A program made the position numbers and the translations under genes. The notes under the pieces are model-generated. The model worked only from the letters and a program-made list of their open reading frames with translations, ran no database searches and was not told where the DNA came from. A stretch of 19,905 bases of DNA from Bryobacterales bacterium (GTDB lineage: Bacteria; Acidobacteriota; Terriglobia; Bryobacterales; Bryobacteraceae), in assembly GCA_016789785.1 (NCBI GenBank), contig JAEUQE010000176.1, positions 1-19,905 on the forward strand, read 5' to 3'. Shown here piece after piece: positions 7,507 to 14,867 of the stretch. Every line of letters starts with the position of its first letter. The first letter of the stretch is position 1.

Positions 7507-9234
7507 ATGCACGGAAAGCTTCTGCTCACCGCCTTCGCCATGTGCGCTCTCGCGCCAGGCCAGGAGTACGTCCTCGGGCCGGACTCACAACGCCAGCCCG
7601 GTGTTCCGAAAGGCGCCGTCACACAGCACAAGTGGACCAGCAAGATCTTTCCAGGCACCGTGCGCGACTACTGGGTCTACGTCCCCGCCCAGTACGATGC
7701 TGCGAAACCCGCGGCACTCATGATCTTCCAGGACGGCGGAGGGTTTGCGCGCGAAGAGGGCGCATGGCGCACGCCCACGGTCCTCGACAATCTCATCCAC
7801 AAGAAGGAAATGCCGGTAACCATTGGCATTTTCATCAACCCTGGAGTGCTGCCCGCACTGAGCGAGGATCAGCAGTCGAGATACAACCGCAGCTTCGAGT
7901 ACGACGCAGTCTCCGATCGCTACGCGCGCTTTCTCATCGAAGAGATCCTTCCCGAGGTAAGCAAGAAGTACAACCTCTCCACGAATCCCAATGACCGCGG
8001 CATTGCCGGATCGAGTTCCGGCGGCATCTGCGCGTTCACCGCGGCGTGGTTCCGGCCCGATCAGTTCCGCCGCGTACTCAGCTTCATCGGCAGCTACACG
8101 AACCTTCGCGGAGGCCATCAATACGCGTCATGGATCCGCAAAGCCGAGCCCAAGCCGCTGCGTGTTTTCCTGCAGGATGGCTCCAACGACCAGAACATTT
8201 ACTCCGGACATTGGTTTATCGGCAATCAGGATTTGTATGAGGCGTTGAAGTATGCCGGCTACGAAGCATCGTTCCTGGTCGGCAATGAAGGGCACAACAG
8301 CAAGCACGGCTCCGCGATTCTTCCGGATGCCTTGCGCTGGCTGTGGCAGGGGCACCCGAAACCCATCGCCAAACCGTTCACCATTGGTGACCGGCAGTTT
8401 GTGATGTCGATCCTCGGGCCCGACAACGAATGGGAGTTGGTGAGCGAGGGGCACAAGTTCACCGAAGGCCCCGCCGCCGACAAGCAAGGCAACGTCTTCT
8501 TCACCGACATTCCGAACAACCGGATTCACCGGATCGGTGTGGATGGCAAGGTGACCGTCTTCAAGGAAGACACGGGCGGCGCCAACGGCTTGATGTTCGG
8601 TCCCGATGGCCGGCTCTACGCATGCCAGAACGGCCGCAAGCGGATCGTCGCTTATGGCATGGATGGGACCGAAAGCACCATTGCCGAAGGCGTGAACTCC
8701 AACGACCTCGTGATCAACAGTAAAGGCGAGATCTACTTCACGGAGCCGCCCGCCAAGCGCGTCTGGTTCATCGACGCAAAGGGCAACAAGCGCGTGGTGC
8801 ACGAAGGCATCGAGTTTCCGAATGGCGTGATGCTCTCTCCCGATCAATCGCTGCTCACGGTCGCCGATTATCGCGGCAAGTGGATCTGGTCATTCCAGAT
8901 TCAGCCCGACGGATCCTTGGCCAACGAACAGCCGTTCTACCGCATGGAGACCGGCGACGAGTCGTCCATGAGCGCTGCCGACGGAATGAGCATGGACATC
9001 GAAGGCCACCTCTACGTCGCCACTCGCATCGGCGTGCAGGTGTGCGATCAGCCCGGACGCGTGGTGGCGATCATTGGCAAGCCGCACAGCGGAGCGTTGT
9101 CGAACGTCACCTTCGGCGGCGCGGACATGCAGACGCTTTTCGTCACGGCCGGTGATCGGGTGTACAAGCGCCGGGTCACGCGCAAGGGCGTCTCGCCGTG
9201 GACGGTCGTGAAGCCGCCGCAGCCGAGGCTGTAG
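7507..9234 (+). CDS. Secreted two-domain protein: Fes/esterase-D-like hydrolase fused to SMP-30/gluconolactonase
   Basis: Fusion of 575 residues from the ATG at 7507; a GTG at 7489 would add six residues before the signal peptide. Residues 1-19 form a short signal peptide. Residues ~35-285 are an alpha/beta hydrolase of the enterochelin-esterase/esterase D type: a GxSxG elbow, 'GSSSGG' (168-173) with nucleophile Ser170, a likely acid in 'LQDGSNDQN' (222-230), and a catalytic His in 'NEGHNSKHG' (260-268). Residues ~305-565 are an SMP-30/gluconolactonase beta-propeller: metal Glu320 in 'FTEGPA', Asn399 in 'NSNDL' and Asp492 in 'SAADGMS' sit where the family's metal ligands and catalytic Asp lie. 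The likely job is hydrolysis of an ester and of a sugar lactone, or of two linked bonds, outside the cytoplasm. The true substrate is unknown. The gene ends five bases from the convergent PhyH gene. Confidence 0.92.
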   Translation: MHGKLLLTAFAMCALAPGQEYVLGPDSQRQPGVPKGAVTQHKWTSKIFPGTVRDYWVYVPAQYDAAKPAALMIFQDGGGFAREEGAWRTPTVLDNLIHKKEMPVTIGIFINPGVLPALSEDQQSRYNRSFEYDAVSDRYARFLIEEILPEVSKKYNLSTNPNDRGIAGSSSGGICAFTAAWFRPDQFRRVLSFIGSYTNLRGGHQYASWIRKAEPKPLRVFLQDGSNDQNIYSGHWFIGNQDLYEALKYAGYEASFLVGNEGHNSKHGSAILPDALRWLWQGHPKPIAKPFTIGDRQFVMSILGPDNEWELVSEGHKFTEGPAADKQGNVFFTDIPNNRIHRIGVDGKVTVFKEDTGGANGLMFGPDGRLYACQNGRKRIVAYGMDGTESTIAEGVNSNDLVINSKGEIYFTEPPAKRVWFIDAKGNKRVVHEGIEFPNGVMLSPDQSLLTVADYRGKWIWSFQIQPDGSLANEQPFYRMETGDESSMSAADGMSMDIEGHLYVATRIGVQVCDQPGRVVAIIGKPHSGALSNVTFGGADMQTLFVTAGDRVYKRRVTRKGVSPWTVVKPPQPRL

Positions 9235-9239
9235 GCTGG

Positions 9240-10199
9240 CTACTTCCAATCCTTCACGTAGCCCCATTGACTGGGCCGCATCGCCAGATACTGCACCACG
9301 CGAGGCCGCACTCCCAGGTTCGGACTCGCGCCATGTGGCAGCGCGTGGTGCCAGATGATTAGGTCGCCAGCCTTCCCGGCGATTGGCACCGCTCCGAGCG
9401 CATGCAGATCCTGGGTACGCGGATCGGCACCTTCTGGCAACGAACGTAGCCATTCTTCCAGGCGCAGATGAAAGCCGGGCACGCACTGAAATGCCCCTTG
9501 CTCGGCGGGCGTGTCTGTCAAATAGAGAATGCCCTGCACACCAAACGGGACGGGCAACTCCAAGCTCGTATCCCAATGCAGATCCGGTCCCGGAAAAGGC
9601 CAATCGTCGCGCTGCGGTGGATGGAATCCCGCCTGATCGGTGTTCATCCACAGATCCGCGGTTCCCCAAAGTTGCGCGAAAGTCTCATGAATCCGCGGCG
9701 ATTCCCGGTTCGCAACAATCGCTGGATGCCGCAGCAAGGGCACCCAGATGCTGTGATCCTGCTGTCCGCGATACCACGTCTCCGGCCGCTCCGGGTCCGC
9801 GCCTAAATACTCGTAGATCGCCTGCGCGGCAGCGGCACTCTGCTCCGTCGTCACTGCGTCATGCACGACAACATAGCCGTTCTCGTTCCAGAACGCGAGG
9901 TCAGCCTCACTCAGCACAGGCGTGGACGTCGCTCGCATCCAACCCCGCCCCGCCAGCGCCGCATTGATGCCATCCGCCCGGTCCGGCGCAACCGAGCCAC
10001 CATTGCGATCGAGCACCCACTGCTCGAAGGCATCCATGCTGGGCGAGTGCTCATACAGGTAGCGCAGCGTCTCGTGCAGATTCAGCCCGAGACTACTGAG
10101 CAGTGTGTTGTCCGCCACCCATTGCTCACTCAGATCCTGCCGCTTCTCTTGAACGGTGCGCCGCCACAGACTTTGAAGCTGCGGAATCGCGATCCGCAT
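9240..10199 (-). CDS. Second phytanoyl-CoA dioxygenase (PhyH) family protein
   Basis: Fe(II)/2-oxoglutarate oxygenase of 319 residues. The iron triad is visible as His208 and Asp210 in 'DLHWDTSLELP' and distal His289 in 'WHHALPHGASPN', followed by Arg298/Arg300 as the likely 2-oxoglutarate anchor. It carries about 90 extra N-terminal residues before the oxygenase fold starts at 'LSEADLAFWNENGYVVV' (96-112), and it differs clearly from the PhyH protein at 2325-3098, so the two are not a recent duplication. No signal peptide is seen, so it is probably cytoplasmic. It lies six bases downstream of the Gfo/Idh/MocA gene and is surely co-transcribed with it. Such oxygenase-oxidoreductase pairs occur in sugar or polyol catabolism; the substrate is not deducible. 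Confidence 0.9.
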   Translation of the reverse strand: MRIAIPQLQSLWRRTVQEKRQDLSEQWVADNTLLSSLGLNLHETLRYLYEHSPSMDAFEQWVLDRNGGSVAPDRADGINAALAGRGWMRATSTPVLSEADLAFWNENGYVVVHDAVTTEQSAAAAQAIYEYLGADPERPETWYRGQQDHSIWVPLLRHPAIVANRESPRIHETFAQLWGTADLWMNTDQAGFHPPQRDDWPFPGPDLHWDTSLELPVPFGVQGILYLTDTPAEQGAFQCVPGFHLRLEEWLRSLPEGADPRTQDLHALGAVPIAGKAGDLIIWHHALPHGASPNLGVRPRVVQYLAMRPSQWGYVKDWK

Positions 10200-10205
10200 G
10201 CGGAG

Positions 10206-11558
10206 CTACACGTTCTCCGGAACCACGTACGGCTCGCGATAGTTGCGAGTCAGCATCGCGTTGGCTTCGTCATCGCCGATCAACCGGCCCGTCGACTGCG
10301 CGATGCGCAACGTACGCCCCGTGCGGAACGCAATGTTCGCCAGATGGCAGTAGGCGGCCGCGCGTGCGCCGATCTCGATTTCGGCATGCAGCTTCGTATG
10401 GTCGCGATGCCGCACCGCATCCAGGAAGTTCTTCATGTGCGGTTGCGTGGTCCACGCCTGTTGCTCCGTGGCCTTTTCTTCCATGGCCTTCTCGTATTTC
10501 TCAGCGCTGCCCGCGCCCGCGCTCGCCGCGCCCACCACGTTGGCAGTGCTCTTGTACACCTGGAATCCCGCCGGGTCCACGATCAGGAACCCCTGGCTGC
10601 CAAAGAAAATGTTGCCTGTGTAGTTCGGGCCGCGCATCGCCATCAGACCCTCCGGCGGCGTCGGCAGATTGCGCACGTCGAAACTCATCTGCGCATCGCC
10701 GAACTCGAACGTCGTGGTCTGCATGTTTGGCGTTTCCTGGTCATCCTTCCAGATGTACTTGCCTCCGGTGGATGCCACGGACACGGGCCAATCGGTGCGG
10801 CCCATGCCCCACAACGAAACGTCCATCTCGTGCACACCCTGATTGCCGATGTCGCCGTTGCCTGTCTCCCAGAACCAATGCCAGTTGTACGCGAAACGGT
10901 TCTTCGTGTAGGGCCGCATCTGCGCGGGACCGAGAAACAGCCCCCAATCGAGACCAGCGGGCACGGGCTCCACCGGTGTGACGCCAATCGAGAATCTGCG
11001 CCGGAAACACAGCGCTCGCGCATGATGCACCTGCCCGATCACGCCGTCGCGCAGCAACTCGATCGCCTTCATCTTGTGCGCGATCGACCGGCTTTGCGAT
11101 CCCACTTGCACCATCCGTTTGTACTTGCGCGCCGCCTTCACCATCTGAATTCCTTCGTAGACGTTGTGGCTCGCGGGCTTTTCCACGTAGACATCCTTGC
11201 CCGCCTGGCATGCCCAGATCGCGGCAAGCGCGTGCCAGTGGTTCGGCGTCGCGATCGACACCGCGTCCACGTCCTTCGACTCGAACATGGTTCGCATGTC
11301 GGAGAACTCTTTCGGCGCGTAGCCCTTGTTCTTCTGGATCATCGCAACCGCACGTTCCCGCGCCGGCTGATTCACATCGCACACGGCAGCCATACGGCAA
11401 TCCGTATCGAGCGTGCCGTAGAAGTTCATATGATCGCGGCCCCGTCCTCCCAATCCGACGATGCCGAGATTTACGCGGTCATTCGCGCCGAGAATCGGAA
11501 ACTTCGCCGTGGCAATCGCGGCGGCAGCCGCCTTCACAAACTCTCTTCTTGCAGGCAT
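10206..11558 (-). CDS. Tat-exported Gfo/Idh/MocA family oxidoreductase
   Basis: NAD(P)-dependent sugar or polyol dehydrogenase-like protein of 450 residues. A twin-arginine leader, 'RREFVKAAAAAIATA' (4-18), is followed by the Rossmann dinucleotide motif 'GIVGLGGRGRDHM' (about 32-44). The family signature 'TPNHWHALAAIWACQAGKDVYVEKP', split here only by my counting, lies near 112-136 and holds the conserved Glu-Lys-Pro. The C-terminal half is the usual alpha/beta substrate domain. The frame extends upstream to 11711, but the real start is the ATG at 11558: it has GAGGAG seven bases upstream, and the extra 51 codons are not conserved-looking and would overlap zwf. Tat export fits a folded protein that carries its cofactor. 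It heads a two-gene operon with the PhyH gene and is divergent from zwf. Confidence 0.93.
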   Translation of the reverse strand: MPARREFVKAAAAAIATAKFPILGANDRVNLGIVGLGGRGRDHMNFYGTLDTDCRMAAVCDVNQPARERAVAMIQKNKGYAPKEFSDMRTMFESKDVDAVSIATPNHWHALAAIWACQAGKDVYVEKPASHNVYEGIQMVKAARKYKRMVQVGSQSRSIAHKMKAIELLRDGVIGQVHHARALCFRRRFSIGVTPVEPVPAGLDWGLFLGPAQMRPYTKNRFAYNWHWFWETGNGDIGNQGVHEMDVSLWGMGRTDWPVSVASTGGKYIWKDDQETPNMQTTTFEFGDAQMSFDVRNLPTPPEGLMAMRGPNYTGNIFFGSQGFLIVDPAGFQVYKSTANVVGAASAGAGSAEKYEKAMEEKATEQQAWTTQPHMKNFLDAVRHRDHTKLHAEIEIGARAAAYCHLANIAFRTGRTLRIAQSTGRLIGDDEANAMLTRNYREPYVVPENV

Positions 11559-11564
11559 GGAGTG

Positions 11565-11570
11565 CTCCTC
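11565..11570 (-). promoter_or_regulatory. Ribosome binding site for the Gfo/Idh/MocA gene
   Basis: The minus strand reads GAGGAG, six bases before the ATG at 11558. This fixes the start and rejects the longer reading to 11711. Confidence 0.8.
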
Positions 11571-11573
11571 AAA

Positions 11574-11599
11574 TGGAAGGCTTATTGTATCGCCTTCCA
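11574..11599. promoter_or_regulatory. Operator-like inverted repeat between the oxidoreductase gene and zwf
   Basis: Perfect 8-base arms TGGAAGGC (11574-11581) and GCCTTCCA (11592-11599) flank a 10-base AT-rich spacer. On the minus strand the spacer contains TACAAT (11584-11589), a good -10 for the oxidoreductase gene. The palindrome lies in the 82-base divergent gap and starts three bases before the ribosome site. It could be a repressor site controlling one or both directions, or an mRNA hairpin near the ribosome site of the leftward gene. No regulator gene is adjacent. Confidence 0.45.
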
Positions 11600-11640
11600 A
11601 ACCGCAGGCGCCTTGAACCGACTCTGCTATGGTGTATGGC

Positions 11641-13164
11641 ATGGCAGAGGGCAATCCCTTCCAGGATGCATTACGATTTGAACGCCGCATTCCACCGTGC
11701 GCCATTGTCATCTTTGGCGCGAACGGCGACCTTACGAAACGAAAACTGATTCCAGCCTTGTACCGTTTGGCGTTCGAACGCCGGATGCCGCTCGGCTATG
11801 TCATCTACGGCAACTCGCGAACGCCCATGAGCGACGAACAGTACCGCGAGAAGATGAAGGCATCCGTCCAGGAGTTCCTGGAAGACAGCCCCTTCGACGA
11901 GGAATTGTGGGACGAGTTCTCCCGCGCGCTCCACTATGTTGCGGGTGACTTGCAGGACGCCGGATTCTATGAAACGCTGGCCGCTCGCCTCAAGGAACAC
12001 GAGACGCAGACCGCCGGCAACGTGTTGTTCTATCTCTCCACGCAGCCAAGCCACTATCAGCCGGTTGTCGCGGGTCTCGGTGGGGCTGGTCTCGCCAAAG
12101 GCATTGGCTGGCGGCGCGTGGTGGTTGAGAAACCGTTCGGTCACGATACGGAATCTTCGAAGGCACTGAACAGCGCGCTGCAGGCGGTGTTCCCGGAATC
12201 ATCCATCTATCGCATCGATCACTACCTCGGCAAGGAGACGGTCCAGAACATCCTGGCATTTCGCTTCGCCAACGGGATCTTTGAGCCGCTGTGGAATCGC
12301 CGCTACGTGAATCATGTACAGATCACCGCGGCCGAATCCATCGGAGTGGAAGGCCGCGGCGGCTACTATCAGGAATCCGGTGCACTGCGCGACATGATTC
12401 AGAATCATCTGCTGCAGGTGCTTGCCACGGTCGCCATGGAGCCATCCGCGGTCTTCGAACCGAACGCTGTCCGCGACGAACGCGCGAAGCTGCTCCGTTC
12501 GATCCGCGTGCCGAAAGAAGGCGAAGTGCCGCAGTACGCCGTCGCGGGCCAGTATGGGCCGGGGCGTGTCGGCAGCAAGGAAATGATGGGCTTCCGTCAG
12601 GAGCCCGGCGTTCATCCCGAAGCGCAAACCGACACTTACGCCGCGGTGAAGTTTCACATCGACAACTGGCGCTGGGCCGGTGTTCCCTTCTACGTACGCA
12701 CAGGCAAGCGCCTGCCGAAGCGTGTCACCGACATCGCGATCCAATTCAACGCGGCGCCGCTTTCCATCTTTGCCGGCGACGACGGCGATCCTTATCTCTC
12801 GCGGCCGAATCTGCTCATCCTCCGCATCCAGCCCGAAGAAGGGATCTCGCTTCGCTTCTTCTCCAAAAGCCCCGGAGGAGGAATGCAACTGAGACCCGTC
12901 TCCATGGACTTCAACTACGGTTCCAGCTTCGGAGTGCGCACGCCCACTGCCTATGAGACACTGCTCATGGACGCGATGATCGGCGACGCGACCCTCTACA
13001 CGAGGCAGGACATGGTGGAAGCAAGTTGGTCGGCCGTGCAGCCCATTCTCAACTACTGGGGCTCGCAGAAGTTCGACTTCCCGAACTACGAATCCGGCAC
13101 GTGGGGACCGAAGGCCTCCGATGATCTGCTCGCACAGCACGGCCATGCCTGGAGGACTCCGTGA
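11641..13164 (+). CDS. zwf: Glucose-6-phosphate 1-dehydrogenase
   Basis: Oxidises glucose 6-phosphate to 6-phosphogluconolactone with NADP+ (or NAD+), the first step of the oxidative pentose phosphate pathway, in the cytoplasm. From the ATG at 11641 it has 507 residues, usual for the family. Landmarks are the dinucleotide motif 'GANGDLTKRK' (26-35), 'EKPFG' (163-167), the substrate-site signature 'RIDHYLGKE' (191-199), and 'GRGGYYQESGALRDMIQNH' further on, which ends in the catalytic His. An ATG at 11629 would add four residues; neither start has a clear Shine-Dalgarno. The stop overlaps the GTG start of opcA (GTGA), so translation is coupled. The gene leads a four-gene run with opcA, pgl and capA. 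Confidence 0.97.
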   Translation: MAEGNPFQDALRFERRIPPCAIVIFGANGDLTKRKLIPALYRLAFERRMPLGYVIYGNSRTPMSDEQYREKMKASVQEFLEDSPFDEELWDEFSRALHYVAGDLQDAGFYETLAARLKEHETQTAGNVLFYLSTQPSHYQPVVAGLGGAGLAKGIGWRRVVVEKPFGHDTESSKALNSALQAVFPESSIYRIDHYLGKETVQNILAFRFANGIFEPLWNRRYVNHVQITAAESIGVEGRGGYYQESGALRDMIQNHLLQVLATVAMEPSAVFEPNAVRDERAKLLRSIRVPKEGEVPQYAVAGQYGPGRVGSKEMMGFRQEPGVHPEAQTDTYAAVKFHIDNWRWAGVPFYVRTGKRLPKRVTDIAIQFNAAPLSIFAGDDGDPYLSRPNLLILRIQPEEGISLRFFSKSPGGGMQLRPVSMDFNYGSSFGVRTPTAYETLLMDAMIGDATLYTRQDMVEASWSAVQPILNYWGSQKFDFPNYESGTWGPKASDDLLAQHGHAWRTP

Positions 13165-14144
13165 GCACCACCGTCGCCGCCGTTACTCCCGAACGCATTC
13201 TCAAAGAACTGAGCGAACTGTGGACATCGCTTGGCAAGGAACAGGATGCCGGCGTGCTCCGCGCCTGCGCCATGACCATGATCGTCGCCGCTGAGGAAAG
13301 CATGGATACGGTTCCGATCACCGAGACCATCGGCGAACTCATGCACGATCATCCCAGCCGCGCGATTGTTCTCCGCGTCAGGCCGTGCCTGGAGCAGGTG
13401 CTCGAATCGCGAGTCTATGCGCAGTGCTGGATGCCCTTTGGCCGCCGTCAACAGATCTGCTGCGAGCAGATCGAATTGATCACGTCCGAATCGAGCCTTG
13501 CGGAAGTGCCACGTTTGATGCTCGGCTTGCTTGCCCCCGATCTGCCTGTCGTGTTGATCTGCCGCAGTCCGCGTTTGTTCACGCTTCCCGGGTTCGATGC
13601 GATGCTGCCGATCGCGGACAAGATCATCGTCGATTCGGAGGACACCACGCAGCCGCTTGCTTTGCTCGAGAGTATCGCCGCGCGCAACCATGCCGGACAT
13701 CGCGTGCTTGATCTTGCGTGGACACGTTTGACTCAGTGGCGCGAGACCATCGCCGCTGAGTTTGACAATCCCGAAACGCTGGGACATCTCGGCGGCTTGA
13801 GAAAGATCACCATCGCGCACCGGCGCCAGAGTGTGAACTCCGAGGCATGGTATCTGGCCGCGTGGTTGCGGCGCGCCGGAGGGCCGGCCGTCGAGATCAA
13901 GTTGCAGGCCGGTGCGAGCAAGGAAGCGATTGAACTCGTGCTCTTCAATGGCGCGGGGCTGCATCTCTCCATTACTCGTGGCGCTGGCTCCGCGCTGCAT
14001 GTCGTCGTGGATGCGCATGCCAAGAGCGTTCCGTTCCGTGCCATGACCGATTGGGATCTGTTGCGGGAAGAACTCGCCATCGCGGGCCGCGACAAGATCT
14101 ACGATGAAGTTCTGACTGAAGCCATTCGCATCGCCAAGAGGTGA
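13161..14144 (+). CDS. opcA: Glucose-6-phosphate dehydrogenase assembly protein OpcA
   Basis: OpcA-family protein of 327 residues. In cyanobacteria and actinobacteria OpcA binds and activates G6PDH or aids its assembly. Identification rests on the N-terminal pattern 'PERILKELSELWTSL', the central 'HPSRAIVLRVRP' followed by the 'CCEQIELI' segment, and above all its place between zwf and pgl. There is no signal peptide or membrane segment, so it is cytoplasmic. It starts at GTG 13161, overlapping the zwf stop by four bases, behind a strong GGAGGA (13151-13156). Several Cys are present (for example the pair in 'QQICCEQ'), but nothing here shows redox control. The pgl start follows after three bases. 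Confidence 0.88.
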   Translation: MSTTVAAVTPERILKELSELWTSLGKEQDAGVLRACAMTMIVAAEESMDTVPITETIGELMHDHPSRAIVLRVRPCLEQVLESRVYAQCWMPFGRRQQICCEQIELITSESSLAEVPRLMLGLLAPDLPVVLICRSPRLFTLPGFDAMLPIADKIIVDSEDTTQPLALLESIAARNHAGHRVLDLAWTRLTQWRETIAAEFDNPETLGHLGGLRKITIAHRRQSVNSEAWYLAAWLRRAGGPAVEIKLQAGASKEAIELVLFNGAGLHLSITRGAGSALHVVVDAHAKSVPFRAMTDWDLLREELAIAGRDKIYDEVLTEAIRIAKR

Positions 14145-14147
14145 GAC

Positions 14148-14867
14148 ATGGGCTTTCATCGATTTACCTACCCGTCGGCGGATCTCGCCGCTGATGCGTG
14201 CGCGCGGCAGGTCCTGCTCCGGCTCGAAGAGGCACTCTCCGGACACGGCAAAGCGACCCTTGCGGTGTCCGGCGGATCGACGCCGAAGTTGATGTTCGCG
14301 CATCTTGCCAAGACCCGGTTCGAGTGGCGCGACGTGCATCTTTTCTGGGTGGATGAACGCATGGTGCCTCCCAATGATGCCGAGAGCAACTACCATCTTT
14401 GCGAGCAGCACTTCCTTCTCCCCGCGCGTTTTCCCCGCCGCAACGTGCATCGGATTCAGGGCGAGTTGCGCCCGGAAACCGCGGCGAAGAACTACGTGGA
14501 CGATCTGCGCGAGTTCTTCAATCTCGACGCCGGAGGTGTTCCGCACTTCGATGTGATTCACCTCGGCATCGGCGCCGATGCGCACACCGCAAGCCTGTTC
14601 CCCGGCGAGCCGCTGATCCTCGACCGCGCCGGTATCGCGGCGGCCGTCCTGGTGGAGAAGTTTGCGAAATGGCGCGTCACGCTGCTGCCCCGGACACTGC
14701 TGGAAGCGAAGCACGTTCTGGTTCTTGCGGCCGGGAACGATAAAACAGAAGCACTCAAAAATGTTTTGGATGCGCCGTACGATCCGATGCGCTATCCTGC
14801 GCAGATAGTGTCGCATCATTCGAGACATCAGACTTGGTTTCTCGATGAGGCGGCGGTATCTGCATGA
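14148..14867 (+). CDS. pgl: 6-phosphogluconolactonase
   Basis: Hydrolyses 6-phosphogluconolactone to 6-phosphogluconate, the second oxidative pentose phosphate step. It is the DevB/SOL type with a NagB-like fold, 239 residues as usual. Motifs are the phosphate-binding 'SGGSTPKLMF' (41-50), 'FWVDERMVPPNDAESNY' (66-82), and the active-site 'LGIGADAHTASLFPG' (139-153) with His146. An Arg-containing 'LLPRTLLEAKHVLVLAAGNDK' region, about 179-199, matches the family. The ATG follows GAGGTGA, which partly overlaps the opcA stop. The stop overlaps the capA start (ATGA). No 6-phosphogluconate dehydrogenase (gnd) or Entner-Doudoroff gene is in the window, so the fate of the product is not visible. Confidence 0.95.
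   Translation: MGFHRFTYPSADLAADACARQVLLRLEEALSGHGKATLAVSGGSTPKLMFAHLAKTRFEWRDVHLFWVDERMVPPNDAESNYHLCEQHFLLPARFPRRNVHRIQGELRPETAAKNYVDDLREFFNLDAGGVPHFDVIHLGIGADAHTASLFPGEPLILDRAGIAAAVLVEKFAKWRVTLLPRTLLEAKHVLVLAAGNDKTEALKNVLDAPYDPMRYPAQIVSHHSRHQTWFLDEAAVSA

Noticed and set aside
2325..10199. The two PhyH genes as a recent duplication
   Set aside because: The proteins differ in length (257 and 319), in N-terminal extension and in sequence outside the iron-site motifs.
9861..11681. 606-residue open frame antisense to the oxidoreductase and PhyH genes
   Set aside because: It spans two genes on the other strand and their junction, with Arg/His/Leu-rich sequence and no domain; a shadow frame.
11559..11711. 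51-codon N-terminal extension of the Gfo/Idh/MocA protein
   Set aside because: It would hide the Tat signal inside the protein and overlap zwf. The ATG at 11558 has a strong ribosome site.
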